Assembly (NCBI GenBank): GCA_903858275.1 | Contig: CAIOIC010000112.1 | Location: 1 to 38,044 of the forward strand | DNA length: 38,044 nt | Origin: an uncultured Verrucomicrobia subdivision 3 bacterium | GTDB taxonomy: Bacteria > Verrucomicrobiota > Verrucomicrobiia > Limisphaerales > UBA11358 | Reading direction: 5' to 3' | The notes under the pieces: generated by a model | Told to the model about the DNA's origin: nothing | The model's input: only the letters and a program-made list of their open reading frames with translations | The model's database searches: none | Shown: piece by piece, positions 16,500 through 24,155 of the stretch | Numbering within the stretch: the first letter of the stretch is position 1 | Layout of the letters: each line of letters begins with the position of its first letter | Made by a program: the position numbers and the translations under genes

Positions 16500-19313
16500 A
16501 TGAAGCCAAATATCTTTACGCTCGCGCTCGGCTTGGGATTGTTCCTGATTGCGGAATCCACCCCGGCGGCAACGGACACCCAGCGGCTCTATCTCTCCGG
16601 TCGCGGCAAGGATGACGCGGTGCGCTGGGATTTTTTCTGCACCGAGGGCCGCAGCAGCGGTTGCTGGACGAACATCAAGGTGCCTTCCAACTGGGAGCTG
16701 CAAGGGTTTGGCAGCTACAATTACGGGCATGACCCGATGTCCAAAAAGTCCAAGGAGATCGGCAAGTATCGGCATGGTTTTGCCGTTCCGGCGGCATGGC
16801 AGGGGCAGCGCGTGTTCGTTGTCTTCGAAGGCGCGATGACCGATACCGAAGTGTTGGTGAACGGCCAGTCCGCCGGCCCGATCCATCAAGGCGGTTTCTA
16901 TCGCTTCAAATACGAGCTGACGGGGCTGGTGAAATTTGGCGGCACGAATCTGCTGGAAGTGAATGTCAGCAAGATCTCCGCGAATAGCAGCGTGGAGGCG
17001 GCGGAGCGCGAGGCGGATTACTGGTTGTTCGGCGGCATCTGTCGCCCGGTGTATCTCGAAGCGGTGCCGCCATCCTTCGTGGAATGGACGGCGGTGGATG
17101 CCCGCGCCGATGGCAGTTTCCGGCTGGATGTTCATTGTCTGGGAATCACGGCGCCGGCCAAAGCCACCGTTCGCATTCTCACGCGCGACGGCCAGCCGGT
17201 GGGCAAACCGGTCAGCGCGCCGGTATTTGCGGGTGACACTTCCAGCGTCACGCTGCGCACGCAGGTGGAGAATCCGGCGTTGTGGTCGGCGGAGACGCCC
17301 AATCTGTATCAGGCCGAAGTGACGCTGGAGCGCGAGGGGAAGCCGTTGCATTCAGTGCGCACGCGGTTTGGCTTTCGCACGTTCGAGATGCGGGCGAAAC
17401 AGGGTTTGTTCCTGAACGGCCAGCGCGTGCTGTTGCAGGGGGCCGACCGGCATTCGTTCTGGCCGGACTCGGGCCGCTGCCTGAGCCGCGAGGTGTGTTA
17501 CAACGACGTGAAGTTGATGAAGTCGATGAATATGAACGCCGCGCGCATGTCGCATTATCCGCCGGACGTGGATTTTCTTGAAGCGTGCGATGAGTTGGGT
17601 CTCTACGTGCTGGACGAATTGGCCGGCTGGCAAATTCCGCCTTACGACACGACGGTGGGCAAGCGGCTCGTCCGGCAAATGGTCATGCGCGACGTGAATC
17701 ATCCGAGCATTCTGTTTTGGGACAACGGCAACGAAGGCGGCTGGAACCGGGAGCTTGATGCGGAGTTCTGGCTCTACGATCCGCAGCGGCGCACGGTGCT
17801 GCATCCGTGGGATTCCAATCAGGGCATGAACACGGCGCACTACCGCACGTATGCGGAACATGTGGCGTTGCTGGCTGGCAAGGCCGGCACCAACAATTGG
17901 AACAAGAAAATCCATTATGTGACCGGCGATCTGTATATGCCCACGGAATTTCTCCACGGGCTTTACGACGGCGGTCATGGCGCGGGCCTGCGGGATTACT
18001 GGCGCGAGATGCGGGCGTCGGCTTATGGCGCGGGCGGTTTCCTCTGGGCGTTGGTGGATGAAGGCGTGGTGCGCACGGATCAGGGGGGCTTCATTGATTG
18101 TGCCGTCAATCTGGCGCCGGACGGGATTGTCGGTCCGTCTCGCGAAAAGAAAGGAAGCTTTAACACCATCAAGGAACTCTGGTCGCCGGTGCAGGTGTTG
18201 ACCAAGGCGTTGCCTGAGAATTTCAACGGCACGCTGGAGATCGAGAACCAATACAGTTTCACGAGCCTGAGCCAGTGCCGTTTTGCGTGGGAACTCGCTG
18301 ATTTCCGGAAACCCGGCGAAGCCCAGGCTGGTCATGTTTCGCAGGCCACCGGTGAACTGGCCGGTCCCGCCATCGCCCCCGGCCAGCGGGGAGCGCTCAA
18401 GCTGTCGCTTCCGAAAAATTGGCGGAAGAGCGAGGTGCTGTATCTGACTGCGTTCGGGCCGTCGGGCGAGCAGTTGTGGGTTTGGTCGTGGCGGCTGAAA
18501 TCACCGCAGCAAATCACCAGCGCGTTGCCATCCAAACCCGGCGGTTCCAAGGTGAATGCGCGGGTGGCTGGCTCGGTGATGGAGGTGAAAGCCGGCGAAC
18601 TGCTGGCGCGGTTTGATCTCAACACGGGACGCTTGCTCGGCGTTCAGCAAGGGGTTGCGATTTATCCGCTAGCCAATGGACCACGCCTGGCTCCGGCGGG
18701 CTCGAATGAAGCTCCCGCGAAAGTGCAGCACGCGGCGGTGGGTGCGGATTATCAGGTGACCGCCGAGCAGGGTGCCCTGCGGTGGACATGGATTGTGAAA
18801 CCTTCCGGCGAACTGGTTCTGGAGTGCAATTATGCGCTCGCGGGCGCGTATGATTTTTTGGGCGTAACCTTTGATTTTCCGGAGGAGGCGCTGTGCGAGA
18901 AAACCTGGCTGGGAAACGGCCCTTATCGCGTTTGGAAAAACCGTCTGCCCGGGGTTCGCGCGGATGTCTGGCGCACGGCTTTCAACGATCCCATTCCGGG
19001 CAAGCAATGGGAATACCCCGAGTTCAAAGGTTATTTCAGCGACTTTGTCTGGGCGGATTTCACCACCGGTGGTGGGCATTTCACGGTGCTGACCGAAACG
19101 CCGGATATTTTTATGCGCGTGGGCACGCCGAATTTTGGCGAGAAGCCGATGAAGGCGATCGCGGCGTTTCCTGAGGGGAATCTTTCGTTTCTGCATGGCA
19201 TTGCCCCCATCGGCAATAAATTTACCGCCGCAAAAGATGTCGGCCCGGAGAGTCAGAAGAATGAGGCCGCCGGGCAATATTCATTGAAGCTGAAATTTCA
19301 GTTTGGCAAGTGA
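16500..19313 (+). CDS. Exported family 2 glycoside hydrolase (beta-galactosidase type)
   Basis: A 937-residue enzyme with a signal peptide (residues 1-23, ending TPAA). Order of domains: a jelly-roll sugar-binding domain (about 45-185; IKVPSNWELQGFGSYNYG), an Ig-like domain (about 190-295), the TIM barrel (about 300-580) and further beta-sandwich domains to the end. The barrel shows the GH2 signature MKSMNMNAARMSHYPPD, the acid/base Glu412 in DNGNEGGWN and the likely nucleophile Glu483 in MPTEFLHG, 71 residues apart as expected for LacZ-type enzymes. It removes a terminal beta-linked sugar from plant or algal polysaccharide in the periplasm or outside. The sugar specificity cannot be fixed from motifs. 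No sugar transporter or regulator lies nearby. Confidence 0.9.
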   Translation: MKPNIFTLALGLGLFLIAESTPAATDTQRLYLSGRGKDDAVRWDFFCTEGRSSGCWTNIKVPSNWELQGFGSYNYGHDPMSKKSKEIGKYRHGFAVPAAWQGQRVFVVFEGAMTDTEVLVNGQSAGPIHQGGFYRFKYELTGLVKFGGTNLLEVNVSKISANSSVEAAEREADYWLFGGICRPVYLEAVPPSFVEWTAVDARADGSFRLDVHCLGITAPAKATVRILTRDGQPVGKPVSAPVFAGDTSSVTLRTQVENPALWSAETPNLYQAEVTLEREGKPLHSVRTRFGFRTFEMRAKQGLFLNGQRVLLQGADRHSFWPDSGRCLSREVCYNDVKLMKSMNMNAARMSHYPPDVDFLEACDELGLYVLDELAGWQIPPYDTTVGKRLVRQMVMRDVNHPSILFWDNGNEGGWNRELDAEFWLYDPQRRTVLHPWDSNQGMNTAHYRTYAEHVALLAGKAGTNNWNKKIHYVTGDLYMPTEFLHGLYDGGHGAGLRDYWREMRASAYGAGGFLWALVDEGVVRTDQGGFIDCAVNLAPDGIVGPSREKKGSFNTIKELWSPVQVLTKALPENFNGTLEIENQYSFTSLSQCRFAWELADFRKPGEAQAGHVSQATGELAGPAIAPGQRGALKLSLPKNWRKSEVLYLTAFGPSGEQLWVWSWRLKSPQQITSALPSKPGGSKVNARVAGSVMEVKAGELLARFDLNTGRLLGVQQGVAIYPLANGPRLAPAGSNEAPAKVQHAAVGADYQVTAEQGALRWTWIVKPSGELVLECNYALAGAYDFLGVTFDFPEEALCEKTWLGNGPYRVWKNRLPGVRADVWRTAFNDPIPGKQWEYPEFKGYFSDFVWADFTTGGGHFTVLTETPDIFMRVGTPNFGEKPMKAIAAFPEGNLSFLHGIAPIGNKFTAAKDVGPESQKNEAAGQYSLKLKFQFGK

Positions 19314-19346
19314 GGGCGGAACGCCGCCGGACTCATCTGCCATGCC

Positions 19347-20759
19347 ATGAAAACCGTCATCCACTGGTTCCGCCGCGATTTGCGCGTCAGCGACAACACC
19401 GCGCTGAGTGAAGCCGGCCGGCGCGCGGAGCGGGTCATACCGGTTTTTATTTTTGAAGAGGCGTTTCGCACCGGGCCGGATGTGGGCGCGGCGCGGCTGG
19501 CGTTTTTGCTGCAATCGGTCGAGGCGCTCCGTAAGGAACTCGCGGAGCTGGGTCACACGCTCGTCATTCGCTGCGGCAAGTCGGAGGAGATTTTGCCGGA
19601 ACTTGCGAAAGCAGCCGGCGCGTCGGCAGTCTTTGCCAACAAACGTTACGAGCCTTACGCGCAACACCGTGACGAGCGGATCACTTCGACGCTGCTGAAT
19701 GCGGGCGTCGGTTTTGAGTTGTTCAAGGACGCCGTGGTTTGGGAGGAAACGGAGATTCTCACGCAGGCCGGCAATCCCTACACCGTCTTCACGCCTTATT
19801 CCAAAGCGTGGAAGGCAAAGCCGGTGCCCGCGCCGAGACCCGGATTTGGCATCCAGCATCCGGCATCCAGCATCCCGCATCTTCACTCAGACACGCTGCC
19901 AGCGTCAGATGAAATCGGTCATCCGCTCACGCAGAAGATTCCGCCGGGCGGCGAACGCGCGGCGCTGGAATTATTGCGCCATTTTCTGGCCGGACCGGTT
20001 TATGAATACGGCACGCACCGGGACTTTCCCGCGCTGGACGGAGGTTCGAGCCTTTCACCTCATTTGTGCGCCGGAACGATCGGTATCAGGACGATTCTGG
20101 CCGGATTAAAAAAAGCCAAAGCTAAAACGGGGAACGCGGAAGCGGTGAAAAGCTGCGAGACGTTTTTGAGCGAGCTCATCTGGCGCGAGTTTTACACGCA
20201 GGTGCTGCGTAATTTTCCGCACGTCACCCAGGGCGCGTTTCGTCCGGAATACAACCGGCTTGCGTGGTCGAACAACCAAGAACATTTCGCTGCGTGGTGC
20301 GCGGGGCGCACGGGCTATCCCATCGTGGACGCGGCCATGCGCTGCCTCAATGCCGCCGGCACCATGCACAACCGGTTGCGCATGGTTGTGGCGATGTTTC
20401 TTGCGAAAGACCTGCTCATCTCATGGCAATGGGGCGAGCGCTATTTCATGCGCCAACTCGTGGATGGTGATCTGGCGGCGAACAACGGCGGCTGGCAATG
20501 GAGCGCCGGCACGGGCACGGATGCCGCGCCGTATTTTCGCATCTTCAACCCGGTCTCGCAGGCGGAGAAGTTTGACGCGGGTGGAAAGTTCGTGCGTCGC
20601 TGGCTTCCGGAGCTGAAAGATTTCCCCGACGACCTCATCCAACAGCCGTGGGAAAACCCGTTGCTGCTGGCGAAATCGGGATATCCGCATCGCATCGTTC
20701 TACACGAGGAGCAGCGCGTGAAATGTCTCGCGATGTTCAAGGCCGTAAAGAAAACCTAG
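19347..20759 (+). CDS. phrB: Deoxyribodipyrimidine photolyase
   Basis: A 470-residue photolyase/cryptochrome. The N-terminal Rossmann-like antenna domain starts HWFRRDLRVSDNTAL and includes FANKRYEPYAQHRDE and NPYTVFTPYSKAWK. The C-terminal FAD domain carries WREFYTQVLRNFP, RTGYPIVDAAMRCLNAAGTMHNRLRMVVAMFL and WQWSAGTGTDAAPYFRIFNP, the flavin and pyrimidine-dimer binding signatures of class I CPD photolyase. It splits UV-induced cyclobutane dimers using blue light. The linker between the two domains (about residues 168-180, GIQHPASSIPHLHS) is encoded by a heptamer tandem array. It starts 33 bp after the glycosidase gene, but function suggests no link. Confidence 0.95.
   Translation: MKTVIHWFRRDLRVSDNTALSEAGRRAERVIPVFIFEEAFRTGPDVGAARLAFLLQSVEALRKELAELGHTLVIRCGKSEEILPELAKAAGASAVFANKRYEPYAQHRDERITSTLLNAGVGFELFKDAVVWEETEILTQAGNPYTVFTPYSKAWKAKPVPAPRPGFGIQHPASSIPHLHSDTLPASDEIGHPLTQKIPPGGERAALELLRHFLAGPVYEYGTHRDFPALDGGSSLSPHLCAGTIGIRTILAGLKKAKAKTGNAEAVKSCETFLSELIWREFYTQVLRNFPHVTQGAFRPEYNRLAWSNNQEHFAAWCAGRTGYPIVDAAMRCLNAAGTMHNRLRMVVAMFLAKDLLISWQWGERYFMRQLVDGDLAANNGGWQWSAGTGTDAAPYFRIFNPVSQAEKFDAGGKFVRRWLPELKDFPDDLIQQPWENPLLLAKSGYPHRIVLHEEQRVKCLAMFKAVKKT
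19848..19881 (+). repeat. Heptamer tandem array inside the photolyase gene
   Basis: Five heptamers of consensus GGCATCC: GGCATCC, AGCATCC, GGCATCC, AGCATCC, CGCATC. They lie in the interdomain linker and keep the reading frame open. Confidence 0.85.
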
Positions 20760-20844
20760 TCACTGTCCAATGCGGGAGGAGTGATTTTCAAGTTTGGCTT
20801 TGGCTGGCACAGTTGGTTAAATCAGCGCCACACCCATTCGTCAC

Positions 20845-22191
20845 ATGACCCCATCATTTCACATTTCCCGCCGTTCGTTCCTTCGCCGCACTACGCTGGC
20901 GGCTGCCGCCGCCGGTTTGCCGCTTTGGTTTGTGGAACGCCAGCTTGCCGCCGTCGAGGTGGCCAAGCCTGTCACCAGTCCGAATGATCGCCCCGGCATT
21001 GCGCTCATCGGCTGCGGCGGCATGGGGCAGGGCGACGCCGCCAATGCCCAGCGGTTTGGCGACATCGTGGCGGTCTGTGATGTGGACGAAGGCCATGCCC
21101 GTGCCGCGGCGAAGAAGTTTGCGCAAAACGGCAAATCGCCCGCGCAGTTCACCGATTTCCGCAAGCTGCTGGAGCGTGCTGATGTCCACGCCGTCATTCA
21201 AGCCACGCCCGATCACTGGCACACCCTCATCAATATCGCCGCTGCCAAGGCCAGGAAGGATGTCTATGGCGAAAAGCCGCTGACGCTCACCATTGATGAG
21301 GGCCGCCATGTCATCAAGGCGGTGCGTAAAAATAAAATTGTTTTTCAGACGGGCACCCAGCAGCGGAGCAGCGCTTATTTCCACCTCGCCTGCGAACTGG
21401 TCCGCAACCAGCGCCTTGGCCGGCTCAAGGAAGTTCACGTCTTCGTTCCGGCGGGTATTCGCGGCAACAATTTTAAAAAAGTTTCCGTTCCTGCCGGCTT
21501 CAACTACGACTTCTGGCTTGGTCAGGCGCCCCGGGCGGAATACGTCGCGGAACGTTGTCACCGGACTTTCCGCTGGTGGTTCGACTACGCTGGCGGCCCT
21601 GTTACGGACTGGGGCGCGCATCATAATGACATCGCCCGCTGGGCTATCGGCCTTGACGGTCCTGTGGGGGTGGCGGCGAGCGCCATCACGCCGCCGCTGC
21701 CGGAGGGCTACAACACGCCCAGCGAATTTGAAGCCACGCTCGACTGGGCCAATGGTGTGAAGCAAATCGTCCGCACCACCACTGCCGATACGCCGTTTGG
21801 TTCCGTTATCGACGAAAACGGCCAGCGCAACGGCCTCAAGTTTATCGGCGCCGACGGCTGGATCTGGGTGAACCGCAACGGCATCAGTGCCAGCGACCAG
21901 GAACTGCTGCGCGCGCCGTTACCCGACAACGCCATGAAGCTGGTCACTAGCAAGAACCACATGGGGAATTTCTTCGACTGCCTCAAGTCGCGGCAAGACC
22001 CGGTGGCGAATGTGGAGAATGGCCACCGTTCCGCGTGCATCGGACACCTCATCATCATCGCGCTGCAGACAGGACGGAAACTTCAGTGGAATCCCCAAAA
22101 GGAAGTTTTCACGGGCGACGGCGCGGCTCAGGCCAATAAAATGCTCGCCCGCGAAATGCGCGCGCCTTACGACTACCGGTTTGCGGCATAA
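20845..22191 (+). CDS. Tat-exported Gfo/Idh/MocA family oxidoreductase
   Basis: A 448-residue protein with a twin-arginine signal (ISRRSFLRRT, Arg9-Arg10, followed by an Ala-rich hydrophobic stretch and cleavage near AVEVA). The mature part is a Gfo/Idh/MocA enzyme: NAD(P)-binding IGCGGMGQGD (about residue 56), the QATPDHWH block, YGEKPLTLT with the family lysine, and the substrate-domain segment GGPVTDWGAHHNDIARWA. Such enzymes oxidise or reduce sugars and sugar derivatives; exported forms carrying bound cofactor are abundant in Verrucomicrobiota and Planctomycetota. The ATG at 20845 is chosen because the Tat motif begins right after it. It may act on sugars released by the nearby glycoside hydrolase. 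Confidence 0.9.
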   Translation: MTPSFHISRRSFLRRTTLAAAAAGLPLWFVERQLAAVEVAKPVTSPNDRPGIALIGCGGMGQGDAANAQRFGDIVAVCDVDEGHARAAAKKFAQNGKSPAQFTDFRKLLERADVHAVIQATPDHWHTLINIAAAKARKDVYGEKPLTLTIDEGRHVIKAVRKNKIVFQTGTQQRSSAYFHLACELVRNQRLGRLKEVHVFVPAGIRGNNFKKVSVPAGFNYDFWLGQAPRAEYVAERCHRTFRWWFDYAGGPVTDWGAHHNDIARWAIGLDGPVGVAASAITPPLPEGYNTPSEFEATLDWANGVKQIVRTTTADTPFGSVIDENGQRNGLKFIGADGWIWVNRNGISASDQELLRAPLPDNAMKLVTSKNHMGNFFDCLKSRQDPVANVENGHRSACIGHLIIIALQTGRKLQWNPQKEVFTGDGAAQANKMLAREMRAPYDYRFAA

Positions 22192-22507
22192 AACCGCCGG
22201 GGTGTTTTCCGGGTGATTTAATTTACAGCGTAAGCGTCAAGTGAGTGGCGCCGCCTTTCTTCTCCCCGCCCTGCGGGGAGGTGTGTGACTTTCCCGCCAG
22301 CGCTGGATTAACCACGAAAATCTCCCGGGTTAAAGTCGGCGGACGTTGCCGGTTTCCGATCGCAGTTTTAGTTCGTGTGTTTCGTGGTTTAAAATGTTTT
22401 TTCGGTTTCACCCTTGGCGTTCTTGGCCCCTTGGCGGTTAAAGCCGGTTTCCTGCGGTCGAGGGGCAGGGGGGGGGACGCGCTGGGTAACTCCAACTTCT
22501 GCCACAG
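22192..22507. repeat. Intergenic region made of short repeats and hairpins, no gene
   Basis: This 316-bp gap between convergent genes contains a strong hairpin CTCCCCGC/GCGGGGAG (22262-22269 with 22273-22280); an inverted pair TTAACCACGAAA (22308-22319) and TTTCGTGGTTTAA (22380-22392); and a near-periodic CTTGGCG array (about 22412-22440). A related CTTGGCG array recurs at 27018-27037. I see no coding sequence that I would defend. Confidence 0.65.
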
Positions 22508-23122
22508 TCATTTAAAATCGTCCCGGAGCCAGGCGGTGATGGCGGCCCGCGTTTTCTCGGGCGATTCGTGGAGGATGGCCCGCCAGCCGCGCGCCGCGCC
22601 CGCCGCGATGTTTTCCGGACGGTCGTCGATGTAGATCAGGTCCGCGCCGCGCCGGCCGCACATTTTCTCCATCGCCTCGTAGATTTTCGCCTGCGGCTTT
22701 ACGGCGCCGACTTCGAAGGAATAAATGTAGCCGTCAAAATGTTGAAAGAACGGAAAATTCCGCTGCACATGCTCGGTGGCCAGATCGTTCGTGTTCGAGA
22801 AAATGTAGGTCTTGAACCCGCGCTCCCGCAGTTCCGTTTGCAGCGAAATGGTTTCCGGCATCTCGGAGAAAATGTCGGCAAAGAAGCTGCTAAACTCGGC
22901 GAGATCGCCTTGAAAGCCGATGGCGGCGCGGATGGCGTCGTAAAATCCTTGGCGGGTGAGCTGGCCGGATTCGTATTGGATGAGCAAGGGGGAGCTGCCG
23001 AGAAAGGCGTGTAAATCAGCCGGTGTCTTGGCGCTGCGCGCCGCGACCTTGCGGGCGGCGATGGTGTAATCGAAATCCACCAGCACTTTGCCGAGGTCGA
23101 AGATGAAGACGGGTTGGTTCAT
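22508..23122 (-). CDS. HAD-superfamily hydrolase (YihX-like)
   Basis: A 204-residue haloacid dehalogenase-type phosphatase. Motif I is FDLGKVLVDFD (nucleophile Asp9), motif II is TYIFSNTND (about residue 110), motif III is the lysine in GAVKPQAKIYEAM (about 140-150), and motif IV is LIYIDDRPENI (about 165-175). The helical cap lies between motifs I and II. The closest pattern I know is the E. coli YihX sugar-phosphate phosphatase (FDLGxVxVDxD). It acts on small phosphorylated metabolites in the cytoplasm; the substrate is unknown. Its ATG overlaps the recR stop codon by 4 bp (ATGA), so it is translationally coupled. Confidence 0.9.
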   Translation of the reverse strand: MNQPVFIFDLGKVLVDFDYTIAARKVAARSAKTPADLHAFLGSSPLLIQYESGQLTRQGFYDAIRAAIGFQGDLAEFSSFFADIFSEMPETISLQTELRERGFKTYIFSNTNDLATEHVQRNFPFFQHFDGYIYSFEVGAVKPQAKIYEAMEKMCGRRGADLIYIDDRPENIAAGAARGWRAILHESPEKTRAAITAWLRDDFK

Positions 23123-23715
23123 GACATTTCCCTTCGTCCTTCCAGCGCGCGGTTGAGGGTGAGTTCGTCGGCGTATTCCAGTCCGCTGCCGGCGGGCAGG
23201 CCGAAGCCGATGCGGGAAACCTTCAGCCCGGCGCGCGCGAGCCGCTTCGCCAGATAATTGCTGGTGGCGTCGCCTTCCACGTCCGTGCCGAGCGCGATGA
23301 TGATTTCTTTGATGGGTTCGGCGCTGAGCCGCTGTTCCAGATCGGCTATCCGCAGATCCTCCGGCTCCACGCCGTCGAGCGGTGAAATCTTCCCGCCGAG
23401 CACATGATATTTGCCGCGGAACGAGCCGGATTTTTCGATGCTTAAAATATCCACGGCGCGTTCCACGAGGCAGACGAGCGTGGCGTCGCGGCGGGTGTCG
23501 GCGCAGGTGGGGCAGGGGGACTTTTCGGTCAAAGCCCCGCAGGTGGTGCAGAATTCGATTTTTTCACGGGCGCTGAGCATCGCCTCGGCCAGTAGTTTGA
23601 CGATGGCGGCCTCCGTCTGCACCAGATGCAGCGCGACGCGTTCGGCGGAGCGCGGCCCGATGCCGGGCAGTTTGCTCAGCGCGGCGGTCAGCGTGGTGAT
23701 GGATTCGGGCAGCAT
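23119..23715 (-). CDS. recR: Recombination mediator protein RecR
   Basis: A 198-residue RecR of normal length. The order is: the helix-hairpin-helix (LSKLPGIGPRSAERVALHL, about 12-30), an intact Cys4 zinc finger (FCTTCGALTEKSPCPTC, about 56-72), the Toprim domain (ISPLDGVEPEDLRIADLE...IIIALGTDVEGDATSNYLA) and a C-terminal Walker-B-like segment (LPAGSGLEYADELTLNRAL). RecR works with RecO and RecF to load RecA at single-strand gaps. Its gene follows ybaB and dnaX in the order common to many bacteria. The leader before its start codon is a period 7-8 repeat. Confidence 0.97.
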   Translation of the reverse strand: MLPESITTLTAALSKLPGIGPRSAERVALHLVQTEAAIVKLLAEAMLSAREKIEFCTTCGALTEKSPCPTCADTRRDATLVCLVERAVDILSIEKSGSFRGKYHVLGGKISPLDGVEPEDLRIADLEQRLSAEPIKEIIIALGTDVEGDATSNYLAKRLARAGLKVSRIGFGLPAGSGLEYADELTLNRALEGRREMS

Positions 23716-23797
23716 TTGTTGAATGGTTAAAAAGTTGAATTGTTGAATCGCCCCCGACTTCCTGCCGATTTAACGATTCGCCGATTCACGATTTAAC
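23716..23797. repeat. Heptamer/octamer repeats between ybaB and recR
   Basis: Read on the minus strand, one block repeats GTTAAATC, GTGAATC, GGCGAATC, GTTAAATC (about 23766-23797), and a second repeats ATTCAAC units down to the recR start (about 23716-23750). The periods are 7 and 8 bp. Together they make up almost the whole gap between the ybaB stop and the recR start and leave no Shine-Dalgarno sequence for recR. Confidence 0.7.
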
Positions 23798-23801
23798 GGC
23801 T

Positions 23802-24110
23802 TCACATCATCCCGGGCAGGCTGAAACCCGCCGTGGCCTTGCCCATTTCGGTATTGGAGATTTCCTTGGCTTGAGTGAGCGCCTGGTTGACGGCGGTGAG
23901 GATCATGTCCTCGACGAGTTGCGCGTCGGCCGGATTCAGTGCCTGCGGATCGATCTTGATGGCCGCGAGCGTGCCGTCGCACTTGGCGGTCACTTTGACC
24001 GCGCCGCCGCCGCTGGTGGCTTCCACGGTGCGCGTGGCGAGGCTGGCCTGGATCTGTTCCATTTGCTGCTGCATTTTTGCAGCCTGTTTCATGAGTTTGC
24101 CGAGTGACAT
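23802..24110 (-). CDS. ybaB: YbaB/EbfC family nucleoid-associated protein
   Basis: A 102-residue protein starting MSLGKLMKQAAKMQQQMEQIQASLATRTVEATSGGGAVKVTAKCDGTLAAIKIDPQ, a pattern typical of YbaB: an N-terminal amphipathic helix rich in Met and Gln, a glycine turn, then a beta-hairpin that binds DNA, and a C-terminal helix (VEDMILTAVNQALTQAKEIS). YbaB dimers bind DNA with little sequence preference. It lies between dnaX and recR, its usual place. The region upstream of the ATG carries no Shine-Dalgarno motif. Confidence 0.95.
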   Translation of the reverse strand: MSLGKLMKQAAKMQQQMEQIQASLATRTVEATSGGGAVKVTAKCDGTLAAIKIDPQALNPADAQLVEDMILTAVNQALTQAKEISNTEMGKATAGFSLPGMM

Positions 24111-24155
24111 GGGGAGTGATTTTTTAGTTTTAAGTTCTTAATGATAAGTTTGCAA

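Noticed and set aside
22245..22634. 129-codon plus-strand frame between the oxidoreductase and the HAD gene
   Set aside because: It consists of intergenic hairpins and CTTGGCG-type repeats and then runs antisense into the HAD gene.
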